Source of the DNA: Paenibacillus sp. FSL R7-0345 | Lineage (GTDB): Bacteria > Bacillota > Bacilli > Paenibacillales > Paenibacillaceae | DNA length: 64,000 bases | Assembly: GCF_038595055.1 (NCBI RefSeq) | Contig: NZ_CP152002.1 | Span: forward strand, 6,224,001 to 6,288,000 | Direction of reading: 5' to 3' | Shown: piece by piece, positions 32,004 to 41,930 of the stretch | Layout of the letters: every line of letters begins with the position of its first letter | How positions within the stretch are numbered: position 1 is the first letter of the stretch | Translations under genes and position numbers: made by a program | Notes under the pieces: generated by a model | Databases searched by the model: none | Told to the model about the DNA's origin: nothing | What the model saw: only the letters and a program-made list of their open reading frames with translations

Positions 32004-34529
32004 CTATAGTCCGCTCTCTCCCCATCTCATTAACCCCATTAACTCTGTGGCATGAGATCCGCTATGAGATAGATGTTCTTGTCGGCCGGGCAACATTTCT
32101 GTTAAGATGATAACGCTCTCGTCTCCCCGGACCATTTTTTGCATAGCCTCTAAACAATGAGGGCTTCCAAAGTGGACATAAAAAGGTTTTTTCTCAGTAA
32201 TCGTGTTTTTCGAAATTTTGTTAACTGCAGTTCCCTGCTTCTTTTTCACCGTAACAAAAGCTTCCTCAGGCAGGTTATTATCCATTCTCCATCGCTGCAG
32301 CCTAGAATAATAGTCGTAATGACTTTCATTAGCTTTCCGTACAGGAAAAGCACCACCCGTTATGATCCATTGTTCTCTTCGCACTACAACTTTCCCTAAA
32401 ACCTCTCTTTTGGAATAAACAATCCCGGAGTTAAGAACAGAACCGGTAGAACCTTCCTCTGCTGCCTGTAACCATGGATCAGTAATTGTAAGAAATAACT
32501 GCAAGGAAATAGGAAGATGCTTCTTGGCAGCGGTTCCCATATATACCGGAGCTACAAGGTTTGCCTGTTCATCTTCTACGGCTAATGTATTGTCACCCGG
32601 ATTATGTTTTATAGAGAGCTTATCTAAATTGATCCTGGTGTTCTTAACATCTGCTTGAAGGGTCTCGCCCGGCCAGTACAGTACACGCCCGGTATCCGGA
32701 TAAAACATCTGCATATTATTCCAGTCAGCACCATACACAACAGCCATAATATTCTCGTTACCATATACCTGCTGAAGCCATAATTGCAGATATTCAGACA
32801 TTGTTGTGGTATCGTCTTTGAAAAGTGGAATAAAACGGCTCATTAAATTCCCCGTCCCGCTTGGCAGTCCGTTTAATACAAGCAGATAATCACCCGCTTC
32901 AAACTGTTCCCTGCTCTGGGAGATTGTTTGAAACAATATTCCTCTTGTTGGGCTAGCGGTGCTTCCGTTGCCCAGCTTCCGTCTTCGGCGGACTGCCTCT
33001 TTCCGTGTTAGTGACCTGTCAGCCTCCTGAATAAGCTTTAATTCTTCCGCAAAAGTATCACTTTGAATAATCTTGTGCAAAAATTCCGGAATATTAAAGC
33101 ACCTGCCCCCCGCCCCGTACATTTCAACAAATCTATTGAGCAAATAATCATATACTCCGCTTATAAACATGGTATCCTTCAGCCATTCCCCTACTTGGCA
33201 CAAATCGGAGTCCAATATAGAACTGTAAGACACCGGTGCCTCTACTGCTTTACAGTCCTCGTAAACAAGACTTACTTTCTCTAACCAGTCAGGTACCGAG
33301 AGTCCTAACAATATAAATGTAGATTCAACCCCGGTCTTCAGCATTTGCAAATAAATAATTCGCTGGTGGGCATCACATGATTTCAACCGATAAACAATGC
33401 TTTCAATAGCTGCCAGTTTATCAATCAATGGCTGGCGATTCGTACCTGAGGCCTGCTGTAAGATTTCGATTAAACCTTTTAACGGATACTCATCACTACT
33501 CCTGTAAGGTGACAACGGGATAAGCAGGTTAAGCCTTACCAATTCTTCAAAAACCTCGTCCCCCCCGTCCTGCCTCAAATGATTCAGCCACTCCACTTGA
33601 GAACCGTACTTCAGCTCCTCAAGTTTATTCATAACGGAAGGGCTGAGGATCACTGAGTTCATTTTTTCCTTTTTTAAGGGTACTGTATCTTGTATAAAGT
33701 AATAACTATCCATTACGTTATAATTCTCGCCATCAAAGAAATGAGTTTCGTTATAGTAGAATTTGACGGCTCTGCCTAAGTCCCGGTCCTGCATAATACG
33801 CCTAAACCATAAGTGTATAATGGGCTGCAGCAAGCGGATATAGGAACCTCCCCTTACCTTTTCCTGTCCGGTAGTTAATCCATCCGAATTATTTATAAGC
33901 GCGATTTGAGAGAAGGTGCTGAACGGGCTTGTTTTCACTGCGGCTCTGGTCAGATAAGAAACGGCACTTTTGGAAAGACTCTCTCCAGGGAACCACATCT
34001 GATCTTTACCCGCACAGTATTGGGACAAGCTTTTCATAAACTCAGGACTGGCAAGAGCAATTCCTTTCTGTAATTCAGGGTTCTCTAAACATGTATTTAA
34101 ATATCTGCTAGAAAAAGCTGTCTCCTGCTGAAAAATTGTTCTGCTTTCCTCTAATAATCCTTCGCACTGATCCCACAAATCAAACCACTCCGCTAACAGG
34201 CCGTTAGTTTCTTTATCCAGCAGAGTTTGAATGACCTTCATCTGTTCTGCTGATATCTTCGGGGCCCGCTGATTGAACAAGTCCCGCTTTAAAGCTAAAA
34301 CGCCTCTTCTTAATTCATGCTCTGTCTCCAGTCTAGCAACTAAAGCAAATAACGGTTTTTCGAGCGTATTCCCGGTCATCATCAACCGTTCCTGCAGCAT
34401 TTTTATAGTGCTAAGAGCCTCTAATGTTTGATGCAGAATCAGCGGTTCAATAACGCCAGTAGACATGGGGTTTATTCTGGCCATAAAAAATGGTGCCAGC
34501 CGTGCTGCATATGTATTGGTTATAGACAC
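32004..34529 (-). CDS. LanB-type dehydratase, glutamylation part (split LanB)
   Basis: 841 residues from GTG 34529; GGAGG 8 bases upstream. It matches the N-terminal lantibiotic dehydratase domain: YLTRAAVKTSPFSTFSQIALIN corresponds to the family block RxxxRPTPFGxF that binds glutamyl-tRNA, and LVLNGLPSGTGNLMSRFIPLF, RVLYWPGETLQADVKNTRINL and HFGSPHCLEAM to later blocks. LanB enzymes transfer Glu from Glu-tRNA to Ser/Thr hydroxyls; a second domain then eliminates it to give dehydroalanine. The elimination domain is absent here and lies alone at 48094-49005 in the same operon. Related proteins (PEARLs) instead add amino acids to peptides. No precursor peptide gene is present, which is odd for this family. 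Confidence 0.85.
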   Translation of the reverse strand: MSITNTYAARLAPFFMARINPMSTGVIEPLILHQTLEALSTIKMLQERLMMTGNTLEKPLFALVARLETEHELRRGVLALKRDLFNQRAPKISAEQMKVIQTLLDKETNGLLAEWFDLWDQCEGLLEESRTIFQQETAFSSRYLNTCLENPELQKGIALASPEFMKSLSQYCAGKDQMWFPGESLSKSAVSYLTRAAVKTSPFSTFSQIALINNSDGLTTGQEKVRGGSYIRLLQPIIHLWFRRIMQDRDLGRAVKFYYNETHFFDGENYNVMDSYYFIQDTVPLKKEKMNSVILSPSVMNKLEELKYGSQVEWLNHLRQDGGDEVFEELVRLNLLIPLSPYRSSDEYPLKGLIEILQQASGTNRQPLIDKLAAIESIVYRLKSCDAHQRIIYLQMLKTGVESTFILLGLSVPDWLEKVSLVYEDCKAVEAPVSYSSILDSDLCQVGEWLKDTMFISGVYDYLLNRFVEMYGAGGRCFNIPEFLHKIIQSDTFAEELKLIQEADRSLTRKEAVRRRRKLGNGSTASPTRGILFQTISQSREQFEAGDYLLVLNGLPSGTGNLMSRFIPLFKDDTTTMSEYLQLWLQQVYGNENIMAVVYGADWNNMQMFYPDTGRVLYWPGETLQADVKNTRINLDKLSIKHNPGDNTLAVEDEQANLVAPVYMGTAAKKHLPISLQLFLTITDPWLQAAEEGSTGSVLNSGIVYSKREVLGKVVVRREQWIITGGAFPVRKANESHYDYYSRLQRWRMDNNLPEEAFVTVKKKQGTAVNKISKNTITEKKPFYVHFGSPHCLEAMQKMVRGDESVIILTEMLPGRQEHLSHSGSHATELMGLMRWGESGL

Positions 34530-34550
34530 ATTAACGCCTCCAGACCTTTG

Positions 34551-37067
34551 CTATAGAGACTCAAAGTATTGGGCCATACTGTAAATGGTTTTACGGGCAT
34601 AGACCAGCAACTCTTTAGGACGCAGCCCTTCCTTCTCTAATTCAACTTCCAGCAAAACTGCTTTTAGTGAATTTCCTCCTGTCTGAAAAAAATCTGCATG
34701 AATATCAATATTTTCAATCTTAAGGACATTGCTCCATACTGCCGCTATTTTTTGCTCCATTGCTGATTCCGGAGGAGAGATGCATTTTACAGCTTTCGAG
34801 TCATTAAAGATATTTGTCAGCTTGCTTCTATCCATTTTTCCGTTTGCTGATACGGGCATCAATTCGATCTGCCTGCAAAAACTTGGAATCATATAATAGG
34901 GTAAACTTTGGGATAAATAAGCTATTATTTCAGCTGGGCTGATTGGATTGTCAGCAACATAATAAGCACACAGCTCTTTATCTCCCTGTTCGTTCTCTAC
35001 CGCCAAGACGATACTCTCACGAATAGACGGGTTCTCCAGCAGCCTGGTTTCTATCTCTTCCAATTCGATTCGGTACCCTCTTATTTTGACCTGGTAATCC
35101 AGTCTCCCTAAATACTCAATATTTCCATTGGGTAACCAGCGTGCAAGATCGCCTGTCTTATATATTCTCTTTTCACCGGACTTGATTAAATGTAACTTGA
35201 ACTTTGCATCAGTGAGCTCCGGCAGATTTAAATATCCCTTTGCCAATCCGTCACCGGCAATACATAATTCACCTGCGACCCCTACCGGCTGCGGCCGTTC
35301 TTTCGCATCTAAAATATATAATTGCGTATTATAGATAGGCTTACCAATTGGAATTGGATTGGGGATGTTTGAAAAATCGCAATCGTAATAAGTTACATCG
35401 ACTGTTGCTTCCGTTGGCCCATACAAATTGATTAGCTTCGTACCATGTTTCATATATATTAATTGTCTGTACTTCTCTACCTGATAAGACTTGAGGGCTT
35501 CTCCGCTGGCAAACACCGTTCTAAGCGAGACGAGACATTCTCCGGCATCTTCCTTTGCTTTTAAATATTCAAGAAAAACGTTTAGCATCGATGGGACAAA
35601 ATGCATAGTTGTTACTCCGTGACTACTGATGGCGTTAATAATCTCCTTAGGCTCTTTTTCTCCGCCTGGCTTTAAAAGCGAAAGCCGTGCACCGGCAAAG
35701 AACCACCAAAAAAGCTCCCATACTGAAACATCAAATGTGTATGGTGTTTTTTGAAGAATCGTATCTTCTTCGTTTATCGGGAATTGATCCTGCATCCAAA
35801 GCAGGCGATTAATAACAGAGTCATGCGCAATCATAACCCCTTTAGGCCGCCCCGTTGAGCCTGATGTATAAATAACATAAGCTAAATCAGAATGTTGGTT
35901 TACCGGATCGAGATTTGAGTCATCTCCTTCAAAATGATCCCCCGGATGAATAATTTCGCCCTGGAAATGATCTGCCAAGTTCTGGTGGTCTTTGGCCAGT
36001 ATGATCTTCATATGTGTATCTTCAAGCATAAATTTTATGCGTTCAGCGGGAAACTCAGGGTCTATTGGTACATAGGCGCCTCCCGCTTTTAATATCGCAA
36101 GTATGCCTATAATCATTTCAATGGAACGTTCCATTTTTATTCCCACAAAGCTATTTGCTTTAACGCCTTTAAGTCTAAGGGCTCTCGCTAACTGATTGGA
36201 TTTTTGATTGAGTTCCAGGTAAGACATTTGCTGATGATCAAAGAGTAGAGCGGTATTATGCGGAGTCTGTATAACCTGATGTTCAAAAATAGAATGAATC
36301 AGGCTTTTTGTATACGGCATTGCGGTATTATTGAATTCTTCCATTATCACTTTTCTTTCAGCATGGCCAATCAGGTCAATTTCATTAAGGCATACATCGG
36401 GTTCAGATAAAATCAAATCGAAAAGGCAGTGTAAGTGGCCGCAAATTTGTTCGATATAGGACTCTGTAAACAATCCGGTCTGATATTTTACTGCCAGTCC
36501 TAATACCCCCTCATTCACTTTGAACATAAACTCTATTTCTGAACGATTCAGAGTGGACAAATGGTGATGCAAGCTGCTTAGTCCAACCATAGTTTTAGCA
36601 TAGGCCATACCTGTTTGATCCAGCTTTATATCTTCTGCCAATTTGGCGATCGGATAGTGCGGATGTTTAACAGCGTGCTTTACATGATCTGCAAGTTCCT
36701 TCAGCAGCTCCGTAAACCTCGTAATATGAGAAAAATCAGTTTTCAACAACAGCAAATTTGCAGCTTCCGCACTACTATATGTATAAGGAATACCTACAGT
36801 AACAAGGGTGCTGTTCGTGTATCGCTGCAACAAATATTGAATCGAGCCCAGCAAAATCACATATAACGCCGCCTCCGACTGATTAGACACAGCCAGCAGT
36901 CTTGCAGAGGTATTCTCGTTGAAGGTAAATTCATACTGTTCAACAGCAGTGAACGACTTCTCGTCAGAGCAATAAGGGAAGGATGTGGTTTCGACCACAT
37001 CCCTTAACTGCTCCAGCCAGTAAGCCTTACTTTTCTGATACAAATTATCAATTGCTGATATTGTCAA
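34551..37067 (-). CDS. NRPS protein: partial condensation lobe, Ser adenylation domain, carrier
   Basis: 838 residues from TTG 37067, with AAAGGAGG 7 bases upstream. Residues 1-230 look like the C-terminal lobe of a condensation domain with no HHxxxDG. The adenylation domain (about 255-740) has YVIYTSGSTGRPKGV, FDVSVWELFW, LYGPTEATVD, KTGDLARWLPNGNIEYLGR and NGKMDRSKL. Read against GrsA, the pocket is D-V-W-H-F-S-L-V-D, plus the invariant Lys, the known serine signature. A carrier domain follows with its Ser at about 800 (GGNSLKA). It would load serine for condensation with the ketoacyl chain from the KS protein. No thioesterase follows. Confidence 0.9.
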   Translation of the reverse strand: MTISAIDNLYQKSKAYWLEQLRDVVETTSFPYCSDEKSFTAVEQYEFTFNENTSARLLAVSNQSEAALYVILLGSIQYLLQRYTNSTLVTVGIPYTYSSAEAANLLLLKTDFSHITRFTELLKELADHVKHAVKHPHYPIAKLAEDIKLDQTGMAYAKTMVGLSSLHHHLSTLNRSEIEFMFKVNEGVLGLAVKYQTGLFTESYIEQICGHLHCLFDLILSEPDVCLNEIDLIGHAERKVIMEEFNNTAMPYTKSLIHSIFEHQVIQTPHNTALLFDHQQMSYLELNQKSNQLARALRLKGVKANSFVGIKMERSIEMIIGILAILKAGGAYVPIDPEFPAERIKFMLEDTHMKIILAKDHQNLADHFQGEIIHPGDHFEGDDSNLDPVNQHSDLAYVIYTSGSTGRPKGVMIAHDSVINRLLWMQDQFPINEEDTILQKTPYTFDVSVWELFWWFFAGARLSLLKPGGEKEPKEIINAISSHGVTTMHFVPSMLNVFLEYLKAKEDAGECLVSLRTVFASGEALKSYQVEKYRQLIYMKHGTKLINLYGPTEATVDVTYYDCDFSNIPNPIPIGKPIYNTQLYILDAKERPQPVGVAGELCIAGDGLAKGYLNLPELTDAKFKLHLIKSGEKRIYKTGDLARWLPNGNIEYLGRLDYQVKIRGYRIELEEIETRLLENPSIRESIVLAVENEQGDKELCAYYVADNPISPAEIIAYLSQSLPYYMIPSFCRQIELMPVSANGKMDRSKLTNIFNDSKAVKCISPPESAMEQKIAAVWSNVLKIENIDIHADFFQTGGNSLKAVLLEVELEKEGLRPKELLVYARKTIYSMAQYFESL

Positions 37068-37099
37068 AGTACTTCCTCCTTTTATCTTGTGCTGCGCAG

Positions 37100-40000
37100 C
37101 TAAAAGTTAAAACGGATATCTTGAAACAGTTCTTCCCCTGATAGCTGGTTCTGCCCGGCATCAGCTTGCAAAGACTTTATTTGAATATGTGCATTTAGAG
37201 AAATCTGCTCCAATATATTTACATATTGGCCGGCCAGCCTGCGGATGGTTTCAACTTTGAACAGATCCGTACAATATTCGAAATTTACAACCAGTTTGTC
37301 CTTAAAGGGGACAACTTCGAGTGTTAGATCGACAAGGGATTTATTTGAATCGAATTGCATGAACTCAAATTCACAATCTTGGGCGGCAAATTTGTCAGAG
37401 AGCATGTTTTGGAATACGAAAAGAGTATCAAATATCGGATTTCTGCTTGGATCGCGTGAAATATTTAGCTTCTCGACCATCATTTCGAACGGATAATTCT
37501 GATTCTTAAATGCTTCCAATACATGCGGTTTGAGAACATTTAAATATTCCGTAAAAGAAGTCTCCGCTTCAGGATATGACCGTAACGGCAGCGTGTTTAC
37601 AAACATGCCTACTATATTTTGAGCTTCGGATGTTATCCGGTTTGCAACGGGCGTGCCTACAATAATGTCCTTATTCAAAGAATATGGGGCCAGCAGTATA
37701 TAGTAGCCGGCTAATAATAACATAAACATTGTGACATTCTGTTCTTTGGCAATTATACTTAGCCGTTCTGCGACTTCCTGCTCCAACAATAAAGAATATC
37801 TCGAACCCGAAAAGCTCTGCTTGTCCGGCCTGTCAAAATCCAGCGGCAGTGAAATGGCAGCATGTGGTCCGGACAGGGCCTTTAGCCAATAATGTTCTTG
37901 CCGCATATACTCCCGGGATTGAGAGAAATCCGCCTCCCACACAGCGTAATCTTTATAGTGAATGGTCAAATCATTAAGCGGGCGCTGATCTAAAAGGTCT
38001 ATCATATCCCGTAACCAGAGGTTTAATGAAACCCCGTCTGTGATGATATGATGGGTATCAAACATCAGGAATGTACCATCTTTCGACTCCACCATAGCAA
38101 TTCTAATTAAAGGAGCTTCCGAAAGATCAAATGGTTGTACAAAATCATTCAATATACGGGTGATAGGCTGATGTCTTTCAAGAATATATGCAGGTTGCAA
38201 ATTAACTTCAGCGTGAATTTTTTGTACAGCTTTTCCATTTACAAAATGAAATGAAGTGCGGAAACTTTCATGGCGTTGAACAAGTTTTTGACAAAGCGAC
38301 TCCAGCTGAGCAAAGCCAAGTTGACCCTTAATCTTCATAACATTGGGGATGTTGTAAGCTATGCTATTACCAGAAAACCGTTGCAGGATGAATATTCGTT
38401 GTTGTGCGGATGACATAGGATAATATTCTCTTGCTGCTGCCGCTGGAATGGTTGCTGTGATGGAGCTAGGGTTGTTCTGGCCGCGATCAATAAAGGCGGC
38501 TAATTCATAGATCGTTTCACATCTAAACAAATCGGACACAAGTAATTTTAGCTTCATCCGCTCGTTCAGCTGATGGATCAGTCTGGCGGCAAATATGGAA
38601 TCACCGCCTAATGAAAAGAAACTCTCATACACGTTCAAGTGCTGATAATCAAGCATTGACCCCCAAATTTCTGCCAGCCGTTTCTCAGTTTCGGTGTACT
38701 CCTCCTGTGACGCTCTGCCATCAAGAGTAATTTCACGGTTCGTTTGACCATGTGCAGGTACATCAACCCAACATCTTAGCCGGTTAAAGGGATAGGCCGG
38801 AAGACTTACCTTGGTTCTGTTTTCGTTTATGTACAGACGCTCCCATTCAACGTCGGCGCCCCCGATATAATACTTACAGAGCTCTTGCAAACTTGTGCTT
38901 TCGGTCTGCTGATTCTCCAAGAACTCAGCTAGTTTTTTTCCGGCCTCACCGTTCAGGAACTTAAGGTGACCGTGATTACCCATGTTCTCCCCGGAAATAC
39001 CGTAATGCCACTTATCGCCGCAATTCGCAGCAAGTCCTTCAGCTAATATCTGCCGGATTACAGCTGTTAGTTCAGTCAGTGTCTTAAACACAATTGCTAA
39101 ACGGAAGTTATAATGCCCTCTGCCTGTATTGACTGTATAACACAAATCCCTCAGATCCCCATATTTGAGCTGCTCATATTTTTGAAGTAATGTGACTAAA
39201 GATTCTTCGTTTTTGGCAGAAAGGGTAAATACATTCCATCTTTGTGCCTCTTCTTCATTCAGCCCTATACGGGGAGCGCAATACTCTTCCAAAACAATAT
39301 GGCAATTCGTTCCGCTTAAGCCGAATGCACTGACTCCGCACCGTCTTGGTTCATCATCCACAGTATCCCATTGTTTTAATCTGTCATTGATATACACGGG
39401 AGAAGTTTCGAACGAAATTTCTCTGTTCGGGATATTAAAATGAAGCGTAGGAGCGATCATACGTTTTTTTAAAGATAACACAGCCTTAATAAGCCCCGTA
39501 ATTCCTGCAGCTTGATCCAAGTGTCCTATATTGGATTTAACTGTGCCGAGACCGCAAAACTGCTTCCGGTTCGTGAATCTTTGGAATGCCTGCTGAATGC
39601 CTGCAACTTCGATAGGATCTCCTAATTTCGTACCCGTTCCATGCGCTTCTATGTAAGAGATTGTCTTCGGATCAATATTGGCTTTAGCCCAACTTTCAGC
39701 AATAACATTCGCTTGCGCTGCGGCACTGGGCGCAGTGATGCCAATCGAAGTCCCGTCTTGGTTAACCGCGCTGCCTTTAATTACTGCGTAAATATGATCT
39801 CCATCGGCTTGAGCTTGCCGGAACGGCTTCATAAAGATTACAGCAGCCCCTTCTCCCACTCCTGTGCCGTCAGAGGAGTCGTCAAACGCTTTAGCTCTAC
39901 CGCTGGAAGATTCAATACCGATAGAATCTTGACGTTCCGGGTCCATTATTATTTTGACACTTCCGACTAATGCCTGATCACAATCCCCCAGTAAAATGGC

Positions 40001-40645
40001 TTGACATGCCGTATGTATTGCAACAAGAGAAGAAGAACATGTGGTATCTATCGTTATACTCGGCCCCTTCAAATCAAGAAGATATGAAACCCGGCTTGGT
40101 ATCATAGCAGCTAGATTGCCAGTCATAGCAAGCGAAAATGAATCTGGCTCCAATTCTTTTATCATTTGGTGATAGTTCAGCAAGGCACCGCTGTTAATGT
40201 GGCCTACATAAACTCCTGTTTTCGTCCCCTTAAGTTTATTGTTTCCGTATCCTGCATCCTCAATAGCATGCCATGCCTTTTGCAGAAATAATCTAAGGTG
40301 CGGGTCCATAAGCTTAGCTTCTTTTGGCGTTAAACGAAAGAATTCATAATCGAATTTATCTATTTCCTCCAAATAACCGGCTTCAATATAAGAAGTCTCC
40401 CTGCACTCTTTATAGGAGTACGATTTATATAGATCCATATCCGTTTTTCTTATTTCCGGGAGAGGACGAACACAATCCACACGGTTGCAGATGTTATCCC
40501 AGAACTCATCCAGGGAATCAGCAAGCGGCATCTGAACAGACATCCCGATAATTGCAATTTCAGTAGTTTTATTTTCCGATGAATCCCTTAGCTCATAGAC
40601 GGAGTTTTTGATCTCGTCCGTTAAGATTCGCTTTAGCACAACCAT
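37100..40645 (-). CDS. Hybrid PKS-NRPS protein: KS, carrier, condensation domain
   Basis: About 1181 residues; ATG 40645 or a GTG six bases inside (AAAGGGG 8 bases upstream) may start it. Ketosynthase (about 28-455) with the complete triad C203 (DTTCSSSL), H335 (EAHGTGT), H375 (KSNIGH). No acyltransferase or ketoreductase follows, only a linker ending in a post-AT-like SLPAYPFNRLRCWVDVP. Carrier domain with S683 (LGGDSIFAARL), then a full condensation domain with HHIITDG at 865-871. It should extend an acyl chain once with malonate, using the free acyltransferase, leave the beta-keto group, and pass it to serine on the next protein. Confidence 0.92.
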   Translation of the reverse strand: MVVLKRILTDEIKNSVYELRDSSENKTTEIAIIGMSVQMPLADSLDEFWDNICNRVDCVRPLPEIRKTDMDLYKSYSYKECRETSYIEAGYLEEIDKFDYEFFRLTPKEAKLMDPHLRLFLQKAWHAIEDAGYGNNKLKGTKTGVYVGHINSGALLNYHQMIKELEPDSFSLAMTGNLAAMIPSRVSYLLDLKGPSITIDTTCSSSLVAIHTACQAILLGDCDQALVGSVKIIMDPERQDSIGIESSSGRAKAFDDSSDGTGVGEGAAVIFMKPFRQAQADGDHIYAVIKGSAVNQDGTSIGITAPSAAAQANVIAESWAKANIDPKTISYIEAHGTGTKLGDPIEVAGIQQAFQRFTNRKQFCGLGTVKSNIGHLDQAAGITGLIKAVLSLKKRMIAPTLHFNIPNREISFETSPVYINDRLKQWDTVDDEPRRCGVSAFGLSGTNCHIVLEEYCAPRIGLNEEEAQRWNVFTLSAKNEESLVTLLQKYEQLKYGDLRDLCYTVNTGRGHYNFRLAIVFKTLTELTAVIRQILAEGLAANCGDKWHYGISGENMGNHGHLKFLNGEAGKKLAEFLENQQTESTSLQELCKYYIGGADVEWERLYINENRTKVSLPAYPFNRLRCWVDVPAHGQTNREITLDGRASQEEYTETEKRLAEIWGSMLDYQHLNVYESFFSLGGDSIFAARLIHQLNERMKLKLLVSDLFRCETIYELAAFIDRGQNNPSSITATIPAAAAREYYPMSSAQQRIFILQRFSGNSIAYNIPNVMKIKGQLGFAQLESLCQKLVQRHESFRTSFHFVNGKAVQKIHAEVNLQPAYILERHQPITRILNDFVQPFDLSEAPLIRIAMVESKDGTFLMFDTHHIITDGVSLNLWLRDMIDLLDQRPLNDLTIHYKDYAVWEADFSQSREYMRQEHYWLKALSGPHAAISLPLDFDRPDKQSFSGSRYSLLLEQEVAERLSIIAKEQNVTMFMLLLAGYYILLAPYSLNKDIIVGTPVANRITSEAQNIVGMFVNTLPLRSYPEAETSFTEYLNVLKPHVLEAFKNQNYPFEMMVEKLNISRDPSRNPIFDTLFVFQNMLSDKFAAQDCEFEFMQFDSNKSLVDLTLEVVPFKDKLVVNFEYCTDLFKVETIRRLAGQYVNILEQISLNAHIQIKSLQADAGQNQLSGEELFQDIRFNF

Positions 40646-40668
40646 CACCCCTTTTGGTTTAACTCATC

Positions 40669-41925
40669 TTAAAATACTAAATCAGGATAAAATCCCCTGA
40701 CTCCGGTTTCATTAATAAGTTCCTCTATTCTATTTTGCTGTTCTTTTAAGGGGACATTTTTATAAGCACTCACATGCTGTAGCATATGGTACGCTTGCTC
40801 CATCTTTGCATAAGGAGATCCTTGATCAGAATCCCAATGCTGCAATAATTCACATACTTTACGATATGGAATTACAACTTCTTGATGGTACTCCTCTTCA
40901 TCAAAGTTATAATTTTGAAGACAAACAGCTGTCGCCAGACAACGGCTAACAAATTTTTTGGCCTGTTCTGAAGTGGCAGACTGCGAATTTTTCTTATAAT
41001 TGCTCAACAACAGTTGAAAATCACTGCTATCATCAAGAGAATAAGCATTCATTCGGGCATATCCTTTTTTAAATAAATTACGCAAAACGGTATTAGGACC
41101 CAGCTCTAAGACATACTCAATACCTTCATGCTGTATATATTCCATGATTGAATGCCATTGGACAGTCTGTGTCATCTGTCTCACCAGGAGGGAAGTGATC
41201 TCCTCCCGCCTATTGTATGGCTGAGCGGTAACATTAGATAATACAGGATAGTTAAAACTGCAGAAATGAACATTCTTTAATTCCTCTTTAAAATGTAAGG
41301 CCGCCTCATGCATGAGCGGACTGTGGAATGGACCGCCTACTTTTAGCATAACCGCGTATCCATTTGTCTGGTTAATGAGGAATTCCATCTGCCTCAGGGC
41401 ATTTGGACAGCCTGATACAATCATTTGATTGATTGAATTATTACAGGATATGGATATGCTATACCCTTGTCGTCTCAATGATTCGCACATTTCTTCTACC
41501 TGCTCAGCATCGATGCCGTTAACAGCCAGCATAGAACCCGCTTGTTTCGCGGAACCTTCCTGCATCAGACGGCCTCTAATTTTAACAATGCGCAGTACAT
41601 CAGAAAAAGAAACAGCCCCGCTGCATGTTAATGCAGTAAATTCGCCTAAGCTATGACCAGCCGCAAGCTCGGGGGTTAAATCCAAAACATCCTGAAACAC
41701 ACGATAGGCGGCAACACTATGGACCAGAATAGCCAATTGGGCGTTGTCGGTACGGGTCAGCTCATTAATATTTCCTTCCCAGCATATTTTTCTTAAATCC
41801 CACCCTAAAATATCGTTGGCTTCTTCATATACTTGTCTGGCAACACGATATTCCGAACAAAGCGGCTTTGCCATTCCGATATATTGCGAACCTTGTCCAG
41901 GGAACAGAACTGCTAACCTTGGCAT
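40669..41925 (-). CDS. Stand-alone malonyl-CoA:carrier acyltransferase (trans-AT)
   Basis: 418 residues; GAGGTG 8 bases before ATG 41925, five bases after the previous stop. FabD fold with GQGSQYIGM at 10-18, active Ser92 in GHSLGE, and the GGPFHSPLM block holding the catalytic His, of the type selecting malonyl rather than methylmalonyl. The first 290 residues are the AT; the last 120 are extra and not recognised. It supplies malonyl units in trans to the KS protein, which lacks its own AT. Confidence 0.9.
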   Translation of the reverse strand: MPRLAVLFPGQGSQYIGMAKPLCSEYRVARQVYEEANDILGWDLRKICWEGNINELTRTDNAQLAILVHSVAAYRVFQDVLDLTPELAAGHSLGEFTALTCSGAVSFSDVLRIVKIRGRLMQEGSAKQAGSMLAVNGIDAEQVEEMCESLRRQGYSISISCNNSINQMIVSGCPNALRQMEFLINQTNGYAVMLKVGGPFHSPLMHEAALHFKEELKNVHFCSFNYPVLSNVTAQPYNRREEITSLLVRQMTQTVQWHSIMEYIQHEGIEYVLELGPNTVLRNLFKKGYARMNAYSLDDSSDFQLLLSNYKKNSQSATSEQAKKFVSRCLATAVCLQNYNFDEEEYHQEVVIPYRKVCELLQHWDSDQGSPYAKMEQAYHMLQHVSAYKNVPLKEQQNRIEELINETGVRGFYPDLVF

Positions 41926-41930
41926 TTTGC

